Part shown: piece after piece, positions 51,673 through 60,275 of the stretch
How the letters are laid out: each line of letters opens with the position of its first letter
How positions within the stretch are numbered: position 1 is the stretch's first letter
NCBI GenBank assembly: GCA_050998755.1
Contig: JBPCPW010000011.1
Location: forward strand, 1 to 64,000
Direction: 5' to 3'
Source: JAXDLW01 sp050998755
GTDB lineage: Bacteria; Chloroflexota; Dormibacteria; DASZGP01
DNA length: 64,000 nucleotides
Notes under the pieces: generated by a model
What the model saw: only the letters and a program-made list of their open reading frames with translations
What the model was told of the DNA's origin: nothing
Databases searched by the model: none
Program-made: the position numbers and the translations under genes

Positions 51673-52779
51673 ATGATCGCGACACTGAGGCAGGCGCTCC
51701 AGGGCGAGGGGACGCAGCGCCGGGTCATCACCCTCTACTCCGTCCTCATCGGCTTTAACGTGGTCATCTGGGCGCTCACCCTGCTGGCGTCGTTGCGGTT
51801 CCCGATCATCCTGGGGATCGCGGCCATCGCCTACGGGTTCGGCCTCCGCCACGCCGTCGACCCCGACCACATCGCGGCGATCGACAACACCACGCGCAAG
51901 CTGATGCACGAGGGCAAGCGCCCGGTTGCCACAGGGTTCTTCTTCTCCCTGGGCCACTCCACGATCGTGATCCTGCTTTCTGTCGCGCTGGCCTTCGCGA
52001 CGTCCTACATCAAGACCAACCTGCCCCAGTTCAAGGCCACCGGCTCGATCATCGGGACCTCGGTTTCGGCGCTCTTCCTGCTGATCATCGGGACCATCAA
52101 CCTGATCGTCATGGTTGACGTCTACCGCCAATACCGCAAGGTGAAGGCCGGCGGCCAGTACGACGACCAATCGCTCGATGACTACCTGGCCAACCGCGGG
52201 CTGCTCGCGCGCCTGTTCCGCCCCGCGCTCAAGCTGGTCGACCAGAGCTGGAAGATGTACCCGGTCGGCGTCCTCTTCGGCCTTGGCTTCGACACCGCCA
52301 GCGAGGTGGGCCTGCTGGCGATCACCGCCGGTTTTGGCGCCAGCGGCCAGATCCCGGCGTTCTACATCATCCTGTTCCCGCTGCTGTTCGCCGCCGGCAT
52401 GTCGCTGATCGACACCACTGACGGTGTCCTGATGCTCGGGGCGTACGGGTGGGCATTCGTCAAGCCCATCCGCAAGCTGTACTACAACCTCAACATCACC
52501 GGGATCTCGGTGCTCGTCGCGATGGTCATCGGCACCATTGAGGCGCTGCAGGTGATCGGTGTCCAGACGGGCGGCATACGCGGCACAGGCGACGGTCAGA
52601 CCGGCAACGGCGCCTTCTGGACCTTCGTCAACAACCTCGACATCAGCAAGCTGGGGTACGTGATCATCGGGATCTTCGTGGTCGCGTGGGTGGGATCAAC
52701 CGTCTATTACCGGGCCCGAGGGCTGGACAAACTCGGCGACCAGGAGATGATCCAGCCGGGGCGCCCCACCGCGAACTGA
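51673..52779 (+). CDS. Nickel/cobalt transporter, NiCoT (HoxN/NixA) family
   Basis: The family signature RHAVDPDHIAAIDN lies at residues 59-72 on the second helix. Further hallmarks are GFFFSLGHSTIVILLSVALA and LFGLGFDTASEVGLLAI. About eight membrane helices. The transporter takes up Ni2+ or Co2+ for hydrogenase, urease or B12. The ATG has ggaggg upstream. A candidate metal-regulator site is the imperfect palindrome at 51621-51640 in the leader. A Fur-family regulator follows 49 bp downstream. Confidence 0.95.
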   Translation: MIATLRQALQGEGTQRRVITLYSVLIGFNVVIWALTLLASLRFPIILGIAAIAYGFGLRHAVDPDHIAAIDNTTRKLMHEGKRPVATGFFFSLGHSTIVILLSVALAFATSYIKTNLPQFKATGSIIGTSVSALFLLIIGTINLIVMVDVYRQYRKVKAGGQYDDQSLDDYLANRGLLARLFRPALKLVDQSWKMYPVGVLFGLGFDTASEVGLLAITAGFGASGQIPAFYIILFPLLFAAGMSLIDTTDGVLMLGAYGWAFVKPIRKLYYNLNITGISVLVAMVIGTIEALQVIGVQTGGIRGTGDGQTGNGAFWTFVNNLDISKLGYVIIGIFVVAWVGSTVYYRARGLDKLGDQEMIQPGRPTAN

Positions 52780-52828
52780 GCCAGCAGCCGCTTTCAGCAG
52801 TCCGGCCAGCGCCGATAATCGCCGGGTC

Positions 52829-53260
52829 ATGAGCGGGATGGCCGACCTCCAGCGCCATGGATATCGCAGGACGGCGCAGCGCGCGGTGATCTTGGACATC
52901 CTGGAGAACAGCAGGGAGCACATGACCGCGGCCCAGATCGCGGACGCCGTCGCGGTTGGCGACGTCACCCTCACCCGCAGCACCGTCTACCGGACCCTGG
53001 ACACCCTGGTCGACGTGGGCGTCATCCACGCCTCCCGGATCGGCAGATCGATGTACTACGAATTTGCCCACGAGGGCGTCGCGGAGAGCCACCACCACCT
53101 GGTCTGCTCTTCCTGCCGGGCCACGGTGCACATCCAGGGGGGGGAGGTCGATGCCAGCCTCACGCGCGCCGCTTCCAGAGTGGGGTTCGCGGTCGCCGAC
53201 GTGCAGGTGCTGGGTGGCGGCCTCTGTCGGGCCTGCCGCGGGCGGCATGCGCCGCGGTAA
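52829..53260 (+). CDS. Fur family metalloregulator (Nur/Zur-type)
   Basis: The N-terminal winged helix (YRRTAQRAVILDILENSREH, TRSTVYRTLDTLVDVGVI) is followed by a metal-binding dimer domain with ESHHHLVCSSCRATVHIQ. A second CxxC lies at the end (LCRACRG), giving the structural zinc site. Its place behind a Ni/Co transporter suggests Nur-type nickel control of that gene, by inference. Two ATGs (codons 1 and 4) are possible. Length 143 residues is normal. Confidence 0.88.
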   Translation: MSGMADLQRHGYRRTAQRAVILDILENSREHMTAAQIADAVAVGDVTLTRSTVYRTLDTLVDVGVIHASRIGRSMYYEFAHEGVAESHHHLVCSSCRATVHIQGGEVDASLTRAASRVGFAVADVQVLGGGLCRACRGRHAPR

Positions 53261-53305
53261 TTCGAAAATGCGGGACTTTTTTCCCTTCCTGAGGGTTCAA
53301 CAAGC

Positions 53306-53716
53306 ATGAGCAAAAACACCACCGACACCCAACGCGAGATCAGCCTGACCGACGAAGAGTGGCGACAGCGCCTCAGCCCCGAGCAGTACAACGTGCTGCG
53401 CGGCCACGGTACCGAGCGTGCGTTCACCGGCCAGTACTGGAATGACCACGGCGACGGTACCTATCAGTGTGCCGCCTGTGATGCCGAACTCTTCGGCTCC
53501 GATACCAAGTTCGACTCGGGCACCGGCTGGCCCAGTTTCTGGGAGCCCAAGAACCTGGAGAACGTCGAACTGCACGAGGATCGCACCTTCTTCATGAAGC
53601 GCACCGAGGTTCTCTGCAAGCGCTGTGGTTCGCACCTGGGCCACGTCTTTGACGACGGTCCCAACCCCACCGGTCAGCGGTACTGCATCAACTCGGCGGC
53701 CCTCAAGAAGCAGTAA
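53306..53716 (+). CDS. msrB: Peptide-methionine (R)-S-oxide reductase
   Basis: Two zinc-binding CxxC pairs (Cys55/Cys58 and Cys104/Cys107), the GTGWPSF substrate block at 72-78 and the catalytic Cys127 in RYCINSAAL define MsrB. It repairs methionine-R-sulfoxide in proteins with thioredoxin. No resolving Cys is seen at the usual position 63-64, so a 1-Cys or alternative mechanism is possible. Length 136 residues is normal; single gene. Confidence 0.96.
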   Translation: MSKNTTDTQREISLTDEEWRQRLSPEQYNVLRGHGTERAFTGQYWNDHGDGTYQCAACDAELFGSDTKFDSGTGWPSFWEPKNLENVELHEDRTFFMKRTEVLCKRCGSHLGHVFDDGPNPTGQRYCINSAALKKQ

Positions 53717-53764
53717 CCCGGCGTCAATCGCGGGCGCCGGCTGCGCCCAACTAACATTGGCGCC

Positions 53765-54502
53765 GTGCCGGAGGCCAACGTGCGGGCGTCATTTCTGCAG
53801 GCCATGGGCAGGTTGCATGAACGCTTCCTGGTCGATGTCCCTGGCGTGACCGAGGTCTGGTTGGTGCGCCACGGCGACGCCTACGGGGAACTGGTGATGC
53901 CCGACGACCCCGATGGGCCAGGGGGCTCCAGCGCGCCCGTCAGCGACCGAGGCATCCTCGGGGCGTCCGGCCGGATCGACCCCCCTCTCAGTCTCGCCGG
54001 ACGGGAACAGGCGTCACGGCTGGGAACCAGGCTGGCGGCCTCGGGCGTGACCCGCGTCTGGTCCAGCAACCTGTTGCGTGCCAGGCAGACGGCGGAGCTG
54101 GCGGCCGCGCCGGGGAACCTCAATCTCGAGGTTGACGATCGGCTTCGAGAGGTGACCACGCATTGGGACGGGGCACCAGATGTCAGCCCAGCGGTCAGTA
54201 TCGAGGAGCCGTCCACCCCGTATATCCCGTTTGTCGAGCCCCTCGAGGAAGTGGTGGCGCGGATGGACGCTGCGGTGCGTGAGATCGCCGCCACCGCCGG
54301 CCCCGGCGGGCGGGTCGCCGCGGTGAGCCATGCCGGCGCGATCAGCATGTACGTGGCCCACGTCCTGCGTCTCGATTCCGGACCGCTGCGGATGCTGCCC
54401 CGGTTCACCAGCGTCACGGTGATCCTGGTCAAAGACGGACAGGTCGTGGTCCAGTCGGTTGGCGACATCGGGCACCTGGTGCGGGAGGCGGTTGGTGTCT
54501 GA
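53765..54502 (+). CDS. Histidine phosphatase superfamily protein
   Basis: The catalytic VWLVRHGDAYGE has Arg35-His36-Gly37. A second arginine lies in VWSSNLLRARQTAE, the proton donor region in the middle, and the second histidine in AAVSHAGAISMYV. This is a phosphoglycerate-mutase-like phosphatase. The GTG start gives 245 residues. The next gene starts 8 bp before its stop, so it is coupled to the phosphotransferase and dehydrogenase, which may mean it dephosphorylates a pathway intermediate. Confidence 0.88.
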   Translation: MPEANVRASFLQAMGRLHERFLVDVPGVTEVWLVRHGDAYGELVMPDDPDGPGGSSAPVSDRGILGASGRIDPPLSLAGREQASRLGTRLAASGVTRVWSSNLLRARQTAELAAAPGNLNLEVDDRLREVTTHWDGAPDVSPAVSIEEPSTPYIPFVEPLEEVVARMDAAVREIAATAGPGGRVAAVSHAGAISMYVAHVLRLDSGPLRMLPRFTSVTVILVKDGQVVVQSVGDIGHLVREAVGV

Positions 54503-55520
54503 GACCCCACAGACGGTGCCGGCGGCGATGCCCATCGCGGAACTCGGGGATCGGCTACAGGCGCACCTCCGCCGTGAGTTGGGGCGCGACGGGCTGCACC
54601 TGGGACCCATCGAGGCCATCCCCGAAGGTCACTCCGGGTTCACGTACTTCGTCACCGCGAGCGACGGCAATTGGAGCCAGCGGATGGTGCTGCGCCTGCC
54701 ACCGCCGGGGGCCCGGATCGCCGGGCCGGCGGACGTACTGCGGCAGGGACGGATCATGGCCTCGCTGCACGACCACGGCCTGCCCACGCCCCGGATCATC
54801 GCCAACTGCGAGGACGCCACGATCCTCGATGGCCGGCCGTTCTGCCTGATGGAGGCGGTGCAGGGCGCGCGCATCGAGCAGGCGGTGAGGGATTTCCCGG
54901 CCCTGCAGATCGCCGAGGCCGCGGTGACCACCCTGAAGCGAATCCAGGCCGTACCGGTCAGCCGCACCGGCATAGGTCATGAGCCGCCAGTTCCGCTGGC
55001 CGACGAGATGATGCGATGGGCGTGGCTGATGCAGCGCGCCCCAGAGGAACTGACCGGCCGGGCGCCGACCCTGGGCAGCGCGCTGGCCAGCAACAGGCCG
55101 GAGGATCCCAGTCCGACCCTGGTCCATGCCGATTACCACTACGGCAACATGCTGTTCGCGCCCGGCGTCGAAGGCCGGCCTGAGGTGGTCGCGGTGCTGG
55201 ACTGGGAGATCGCCGAGATCGGCGCCCCCCTGCTGGATCTCGGTTGCCTGTGCATCGTGGCGCAGCGCAACCGGGATGTCCCTGGCGCGCCCAATCCTGG
55301 TGGTGGTATCGACCTGGAGATCGACGATGTCGTCCGGGTCTACGGTGCGGACCCTGCCGAGGCCCGCTGGTACCTCGCGCTGAGTTGCTACAAGTACGCC
55401 TCGATCTTCGGTTACAACCTGATGCTGCACCGGCGCGGCAAGCGCCCCGACCCGATGTACGAAGGCCTCACCGGGGTCATCGTGGCGCTCGTCGACAGCG
55501 GCCTCGAGCTGCTGGCATGA
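54495..55520 (+). CDS. APH-like phosphotransferase (ACAD10/11 N-domain-like)
   Basis: The kinase-like fold has the catalytic loop LVHADYHYGNM with Asp213 and Asn218 and the metal-binding DWE (Asp236) in AVLDWEIAEIGAPLLDLG. The start GTG at 54495 has gggagg six bases upstream and overlaps the phosphatase gene by 8 bp. The following gene is an acyl-CoA dehydrogenase 34 bp on. The same two domains are fused in animal ACAD10/ACAD11 and are adjacent in bacterial 4-hydroxyacid (levulinate) operons, so phosphorylation of a hydroxyacyl-CoA is the likely role. Confidence 0.87.
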   Translation: MSETPQTVPAAMPIAELGDRLQAHLRRELGRDGLHLGPIEAIPEGHSGFTYFVTASDGNWSQRMVLRLPPPGARIAGPADVLRQGRIMASLHDHGLPTPRIIANCEDATILDGRPFCLMEAVQGARIEQAVRDFPALQIAEAAVTTLKRIQAVPVSRTGIGHEPPVPLADEMMRWAWLMQRAPEELTGRAPTLGSALASNRPEDPSPTLVHADYHYGNMLFAPGVEGRPEVVAVLDWEIAEIGAPLLDLGCLCIVAQRNRDVPGAPNPGGGIDLEIDDVVRVYGADPAEARWYLALSCYKYASIFGYNLMLHRRGKRPDPMYEGLTGVIVALVDSGLELLA

Positions 55521-55554
55521 CAGAATCAATCTGCCGCCTGAGGAGGACGTTTAC

Positions 55555-56850
55555 GTGAGCTGGGATTTCTCTACCGACCCTGAGTTCCAGGCCAAGCTGG
55601 ACTGGATGCGCGAGTTCGTCCGCGAGGAGGTGATGCCGCTTGAGGTGGTCGACACCGACCTCGCCGGGTTCACCCGTCTGATCCGCCCGCTTCAGGACCA
55701 GGTCAAGGCCCAGGGCCTCTGGGCCACCCACCTGCCGCCGGAGCATGGCGGCCAGGGTTACGGGCAGGTGAAGCTGGGACTGATGCACGAGATCGAGGGC
55801 GCATCCATGTGGGCCCCCTCGGTCTTCGGCAACCAGGCCCCGGACTCGGGTAACTCGGAGATCCTGGCGATGTACGGCACCGACGGGCAGAAGCGCACCT
55901 GGCTCGAGCCTCTGCTGGCCGGCGAGATGCGCAGCGCGTTCTCGATGACCGAGCCGGCCCCCGGCGCAGGTGCCGACCCCACGATGCTCAAGACCGTGGC
56001 CCGGCGGGACGGCGATCAATGGGTGATCGACGGCCACAAATGGTTCACCAGCAACGCCATGGTCGCCGACTTCCTGATCGTGATGTGCGTCACCGACCCG
56101 GAGAACCCGAATCCCTACTCGCGAGCGTCGATGATCATCGTGCCCAAGGACGCCCCAGGCCTGAACGTGGTCCGCAACATTCCCAACATGGCCAGCGAGC
56201 ACGAGCCGTTCGGCTTCGGGCACTCGGAGGTCCTCTACGAAAACTGCCGGGTGCCTGCGGCCAACCTGCTCGGCCCTGAAGGGTCCGGGTTCCTGATCGC
56301 CCAGATGCGCCTCGGCCCGGGACGCATCCATCACTGCATGCGCTGGCTCGGCGTGGGTCGCCGGGCGTTCGACATGATGTGCGAACGGGCCCTGCAGCGC
56401 CAGGCGTTCGGCGGCGACCTGGCCCGCAAGCAGACCGTGCAGAACTGGATCGCGGACTCCGCCGCGGAGATGCAGGCCGCGCGGCTGATGACCCTGCAGG
56501 CGGCCTGGAAGATCGACCAGGACGGCGCCGCCGCGGCCAGGAAGGAGATCTCGATGATCAAGTTCTTCGGCGCCAAGGTGCTGCTCGACGTGATCGACCG
56601 CTCGATCCAGGTGCACGGCTCGCTGGGGTTCTCCAGCGACATTCCGCTTGAGGCCATGTACCGCCACGCCCGCGCCGCCCGCATCTACGACGGCCCTGAC
56701 GAGGTGCACCGCGTCACGGTGGCGCGCCAGGTCCTCAAGGACTACACGCCCGCCGACGGCCCGTGGCCGCGCGACCACATCCCAACCCGGCGTGAGGCGG
56801 CCCAGAAGAAGTTTGCCTCGCTCCTGGAGCAGGCGACCGCCAATCTCTGA
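55555..56850 (+). CDS. Acyl-CoA dehydrogenase (ACAD10/11-like)
   Basis: The 431-residue protein has SMTEPAPGAGADPTMLKTVA (FAD/substrate region), the GHKWFTSNA strand, the MRWLGVGRRAFDMMCERALQ helix and VHGSLGFSSDIPLEAMYRHA with RIYDGPDEVHRV at the end. This set matches dehydrogenases paired with APH-like kinases. GTG start with gaggagg at proper distance. It probably acts on a phosphorylated or hydroxylated acyl-CoA in concert with the phosphotransferase; the chain length is not predictable. Confidence 0.92.
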   Translation: MSWDFSTDPEFQAKLDWMREFVREEVMPLEVVDTDLAGFTRLIRPLQDQVKAQGLWATHLPPEHGGQGYGQVKLGLMHEIEGASMWAPSVFGNQAPDSGNSEILAMYGTDGQKRTWLEPLLAGEMRSAFSMTEPAPGAGADPTMLKTVARRDGDQWVIDGHKWFTSNAMVADFLIVMCVTDPENPNPYSRASMIIVPKDAPGLNVVRNIPNMASEHEPFGFGHSEVLYENCRVPAANLLGPEGSGFLIAQMRLGPGRIHHCMRWLGVGRRAFDMMCERALQRQAFGGDLARKQTVQNWIADSAAEMQAARLMTLQAAWKIDQDGAAAARKEISMIKFFGAKVLLDVIDRSIQVHGSLGFSSDIPLEAMYRHARAARIYDGPDEVHRVTVARQVLKDYTPADGPWPRDHIPTRREAAQKKFASLLEQATANL

Positions 56851-56872
56851 ACGGCGCGGCGGCGCCAGGCGG

Positions 56873-57577
56873 TTGCCGGTTGCGGTCGTCCCGGTGTTGC
56901 TCCTTGTCGTCCTCGCGGTCGCGGCCGTGGTGGTGCTGCGGCGGGGCGGTGGCGCGGTGACGCCGGGTGGCGAGTTGCACTACCTCGCGCTGGGTGACTC
57001 GTACACCATCGGGACCGCGCTGGGTGCCGACAAGAGCTTCCCCCCGCGCCTGGCCAAACACCTCGAGGCAGCGACGGGGAAGCGGGTGGGGGTGGTCAAC
57101 CTTGGCGTCAACGGCTACACCACCGACAACCTGATCCGGGACGAGCTGCCCCATCTTCACGACGCCCATTGGGACCTGGTGACGGTGCTGATCGGGGTCA
57201 ATGATTATGTTCAGGGACGTTCCGAGGGGCAGTACCGCACCAGCCTGCGGCGGATCTACGACGAGCTCAGGCAGGCGGGCCTGCCGCACGGCCGGGTTAT
57301 AGCGGTATCGATTCCCGACTTCTCCTTCACGGAGGCGGGGAGCAGCTTCGGCCAACCTGCCGAGATCGAGGCCGGACTGCGACGCTTCAACGTGGTCAAC
57401 CGGGAGGAGGCCGACCGCGCCGGCCTGCCGTTTGTCGACATCTTCGAGGTCAGCCGGTCGGGGATCGGCCGCCCGGGCTGGGTGGCGGGAGACGGCCTTC
57501 ACCCGGGAGAGCCCCAGCTGCAGGCCTGGGCGGACCACATCTGGGAACAATCCCGAGCCGCACTCACCGCACCGTAG
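56873..57577 (+). CDS. SGNH/GDSL hydrolase, membrane-anchored
   Basis: An N-terminal anchor or signal helix (VAVVPVLLLVVLAVAAVVVL) precedes an SGNH domain. Block I is LALGDSYT with the nucleophilic Ser, block III GVNDY, and block V DGLHP with the catalytic Asp and His. The Gly of block II is in VNLGVNGYT. It is an esterase or lipase acting outside the cytoplasm. TTG at 56873 is the only in-frame start near the helix, 22 bp after the dehydrogenase stop. Confidence 0.88.
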   Translation: MPVAVVPVLLLVVLAVAAVVVLRRGGGAVTPGGELHYLALGDSYTIGTALGADKSFPPRLAKHLEAATGKRVGVVNLGVNGYTTDNLIRDELPHLHDAHWDLVTVLIGVNDYVQGRSEGQYRTSLRRIYDELRQAGLPHGRVIAVSIPDFSFTEAGSSFGQPAEIEAGLRRFNVVNREEADRAGLPFVDIFEVSRSGIGRPGWVAGDGLHPGEPQLQAWADHIWEQSRAALTAP

Positions 57578-57684
57578 CAACACCATGAGTTGTCAGCAGT
57601 TGTAAACTCCCGTCAGCGTTTGTAAAGACATTGGTGTGCCCCACGCCCGCTGGGGTTGGCGCCGCCGCCAGCGGGAGTGACGAC

Positions 57685-58626
57685 GTGAGAGTTTCAAATC
57701 CAGTCAGGGGCACCATCGCGGCGGGGATCGCGGCGATTGCCCTGATCTCAGGGCCTTCCCTCGCCAGCGCCAGTGTCCCGGGTTTCGGTGGCAGCGCGGC
57801 CATGAGCCTGGTCAAGAAGATCTACCCAACCGTTGCCGGCGCTGTGGACAACCGCAACAAGGGCTACCTTGGCCTTGGCAGCGGTGCCGGGCCCTTGCTC
57901 TACGGTGGTGGCGCGATTGAGAAGGCGCCGAAGGTCTACCTGACCTTCTGGGGCTTCAACGGCACCGATCCCTCCGCGGAGGCCTCCCGGCTTACCGGCT
58001 TCTTCAACGGGGTCGGCGGCAGCGGCTGGGGCAATATTCAGACCCAGTACACCGGCAGCGGCCAGGGCAACATCACCAACCCGGCCGGGCAACTCGGCGG
58101 AACCTGGAGCGACAACTCCAGTAAGCCCCTGCCAGTGATCCAGGATTCCCAGATCGCCAGCGAGGCCCTCAAGGCCGAGCAGCACTTCGGGTACAGCCCT
58201 GACGCCGACTACTTCGTCATGACCCCCACCGGCACGGGCACCGTCGGTTTCAAGGTCCAGTACTGCGCCTGGCACAGCTCCACCACCGATGGCGGCGGAC
58301 ACACCATTGCCTTCACCAACCTGCCGTACATCACCGACGCCGGTAGCAGCTGCGGTCAGAACTTTGTCAACCCCGGCAGCGCCGGGACCGGTGACGGGAT
58401 CACCATCGTTGGCGGCCACGAGTATGCCGAGGCCGTGACCGACCCGTTCCCCTCGAGCGGCTGGGTTGATGCGTCGGGCAGCGAGAACGGCGACAAATGC
58501 GCCTGGGTCAGCAGCGGCTCGGGTGCCTCCCGCAACATCAGCCTGAGCACCGGGAGCTTCCCGGTCCAAACGCTCTACAGCAATGCCGCTAGTGCCCTCG
58601 GCGGCTGCGTGATCAGCTACCCCTGA
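57685..58626 (+). CDS. Secreted protein with HEYAEAVTDP motif
   Basis: GTG at 57685 opens a signal peptide (RGTIAAGIAAIALISGPSLA) preceded by gggagtgac. The mature ~280-residue protein has VYLTFWGFNGTDPSAEASRL early and GGHEYAEAVTDPFPSSGWVD followed by GDKCAW late. A His-Glu-x-x-Glu core with nearby Asp-Pro and cysteines suggests a metal site of peptidase type. I have seen this HE..EA.TDP...GDKC pattern in uncharacterised secreted proteins but cannot name an activity. It ends in a strong terminator. Confidence 0.75.
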   Translation: MRVSNPVRGTIAAGIAAIALISGPSLASASVPGFGGSAAMSLVKKIYPTVAGAVDNRNKGYLGLGSGAGPLLYGGGAIEKAPKVYLTFWGFNGTDPSAEASRLTGFFNGVGGSGWGNIQTQYTGSGQGNITNPAGQLGGTWSDNSSKPLPVIQDSQIASEALKAEQHFGYSPDADYFVMTPTGTGTVGFKVQYCAWHSSTTDGGGHTIAFTNLPYITDAGSSCGQNFVNPGSAGTGDGITIVGGHEYAEAVTDPFPSSGWVDASGSENGDKCAWVSSGSGASRNISLSTGSFPVQTLYSNAASALGGCVISYP

Positions 58627-58642
58627 GCATTTCCCAGAATCG

Positions 58643-58674
58643 GAGAGCCGCCCTCGGGCGGCTCTCTCTTTTTG
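58643..58674 (+). terminator. Intrinsic terminator
   Basis: The arms gagagccgccc (58643-58653) and gggcggctctc (58656-58666) form a GC-rich stem with a very short loop, followed by a T-rich run tctttttg. It lies 17 bp after the stop of the secreted protein gene. This is the clearest intrinsic terminator in the window. Confidence 0.92.
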
Positions 58675-58715
58675 TTCGCGCGGATACTCCGCCCGGCCCT
58701 TTCGCGGTTTAGATT

Positions 58716-59210
58716 GTGACCGTGGCGGCACGTGTGTTCAGCATCAACATCTCCGCCGGCGGGGTGCCGAAAACGCCTGTCGACGTGGCACTGGTCACCC
58801 CGGGAGGCCTCGCCGGTGATGACCACCACGATAAGAAGCACCACGGGGGCCCGGACCGCGCCCTCTGTCTCTACTCCGTCGAGCGCATCAGGGTGCTGCG
58901 CGCGGAGGGTCACCCTGTGGCACCCGGGACGATGGGGGAGAACCTAACCCTTGAAGGCCTGGACAGCGCCGCACTCAAACCTGGCGACCGTCTGACGATC
59001 GGGGAGATCGAGATCGAACTGACCGACTACACCACTCCGTGTCAGACCATCAGTGCATCGTTCATCGACGGCGGCTTCAGCCGCGTTCTCCAGGCCCGTC
59101 ACCCGGGTGACTCGCGCCTGTACGCGCGGGTGTTGCGCGGCGGCGGCATCAGGCGCGGCGACCCCGTCAACCTCACCGAGACGGTGGCCCAAGGGGAGCA
59201 CGGCATCTGA
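58716..59210 (+). CDS. MOSC domain protein
   Basis: The 164-residue protein is a stand-alone MOSC domain. It contains HHGGPDRALCLYSVERI, GENLTLEGLD, LKPGDRLTIGEIEIELTDY and the conserved cysteine in TTPCQTIS. MOSC domains bind sulfur or molybdenum cofactor and detoxify N-hydroxylated bases in the YiiM type. GTG start; the gene sits between a terminator and ku and is probably transcribed alone. Confidence 0.9.
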   Translation: MTVAARVFSINISAGGVPKTPVDVALVTPGGLAGDDHHDKKHHGGPDRALCLYSVERIRVLRAEGHPVAPGTMGENLTLEGLDSAALKPGDRLTIGEIEIELTDYTTPCQTISASFIDGGFSRVLQARHPGDSRLYARVLRGGGIRRGDPVNLTETVAQGEHGI

Positions 59211-59311
59211 CCATCCCCGGCACCCGAAGACCAGTCACGTTATAGCCGCACTGTAACGTTTCGTGCGAATCCCTCTTGCGCCAGGGGAAACATCTGTGCG
59301 AGGATTCAGCT

Positions 59312-60226
59312 ATGCCGAGATCCATGTGGAAGGGCGCAGTCAGCTTCGGCATGGTGTCCATCCCGGTGCGGATGTACCTGGCGACCGAGTCCAAGTCGGT
59401 TTCCTTCCGGTCGCTGTGCCCCTGCCACCAGCAACCCATCAAGCAGAAGCGGCACTGCTCGGTCACCGACGACGTGCTCGAATGGAAGGACGTGGTCAAG
59501 GGGTACGAGCTGAGCAAGGACCAGTACGTGATCATCGAGGACTCCGACCTCGACAACCTTCCGCTGGCCACCGCCCGGACCCTTGACATCACCGAGTTCG
59601 TCGATGCCGGCGAGATCGACGACGAGCTCTACCTGAAGAACGCCTATTACCTGGAGCCGGAGAAGGCAGGCCTCAAGCCCTTCTACCTACTCAAGGAGGC
59701 CCTGGAGGAGGCTGGACGTGTCGCGGTGGGAAAGATTGCGTTCCACGACCGCGAGCACATGGCCACGCTGCGCCCGCATGGGAAGGGCGTCGTGGTCAAC
59801 ACCCTTCATTGGCCGGACGAGATCCGTAGCATCGAGGACCTCAACCTCCCCGAGGAGGAGATCAAGATCGACCAGCGCGAGATGGCGATGGCCAAGATGC
59901 TGATCGACAACCTCACGGAGGAGTTCGACCCCGCCCGGTATCACGACGAGTACCGTGAGGCGCTCGAGAAGGTTGCCGAGGCCAAGGCCGAGGGGCACAC
60001 CATCGAAGTGGGCGAGGAGGCTCCCGCGCCCAGGGTCATGGACCTGATGGCTGCGCTCAAGGCATCGGTCGAGGCCAGCAAGCGTGGAGGCAAGGCGGCC
60101 CCGAGCCAGGAGGCTCAGCCCGCCAGGCCCCGTGTCATGAAGAGCAAAAAGGCCGAGGCTGAGGCTGCGGAGGAGTCCAAGCAGGCGGCTGAGAAGCCCC
60201 GCCGGAGAGTCGCAAAGGCCTCCTGA
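59312..60226 (+). CDS. ku: Non-homologous end-joining protein Ku
   Basis: The bacterial Ku core is clear: SMWKGAVSFGMVSIPVRMYL at the start, CPCHQQPIKQKRHCSVTDD, VEWKDVVKGYEL-like (LEWKDVVKGYELSKDQYVII) and the bridge and pillar region to about residue 240. A long Lys/Ala/Glu-rich C-terminal tail, typical of DNA-binding extensions, follows. It forms a homodimeric ring on DNA ends and recruits LigD, encoded two genes downstream. ATG at 59312 follows gagga; the frame extends to 59276. Confidence 0.96.
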   Translation: MPRSMWKGAVSFGMVSIPVRMYLATESKSVSFRSLCPCHQQPIKQKRHCSVTDDVLEWKDVVKGYELSKDQYVIIEDSDLDNLPLATARTLDITEFVDAGEIDDELYLKNAYYLEPEKAGLKPFYLLKEALEEAGRVAVGKIAFHDREHMATLRPHGKGVVVNTLHWPDEIRSIEDLNLPEEEIKIDQREMAMAKMLIDNLTEEFDPARYHDEYREALEKVAEAKAEGHTIEVGEEAPAPRVMDLMAALKASVEASKRGGKAAPSQEAQPARPRVMKSKKAEAEAAEESKQAAEKPRRRVAKAS

Positions 60227-60275
60227 GGCTGGAAACCCTGGCTCCGACCCCACGGGCGCCGAATAGGCTTTATTG

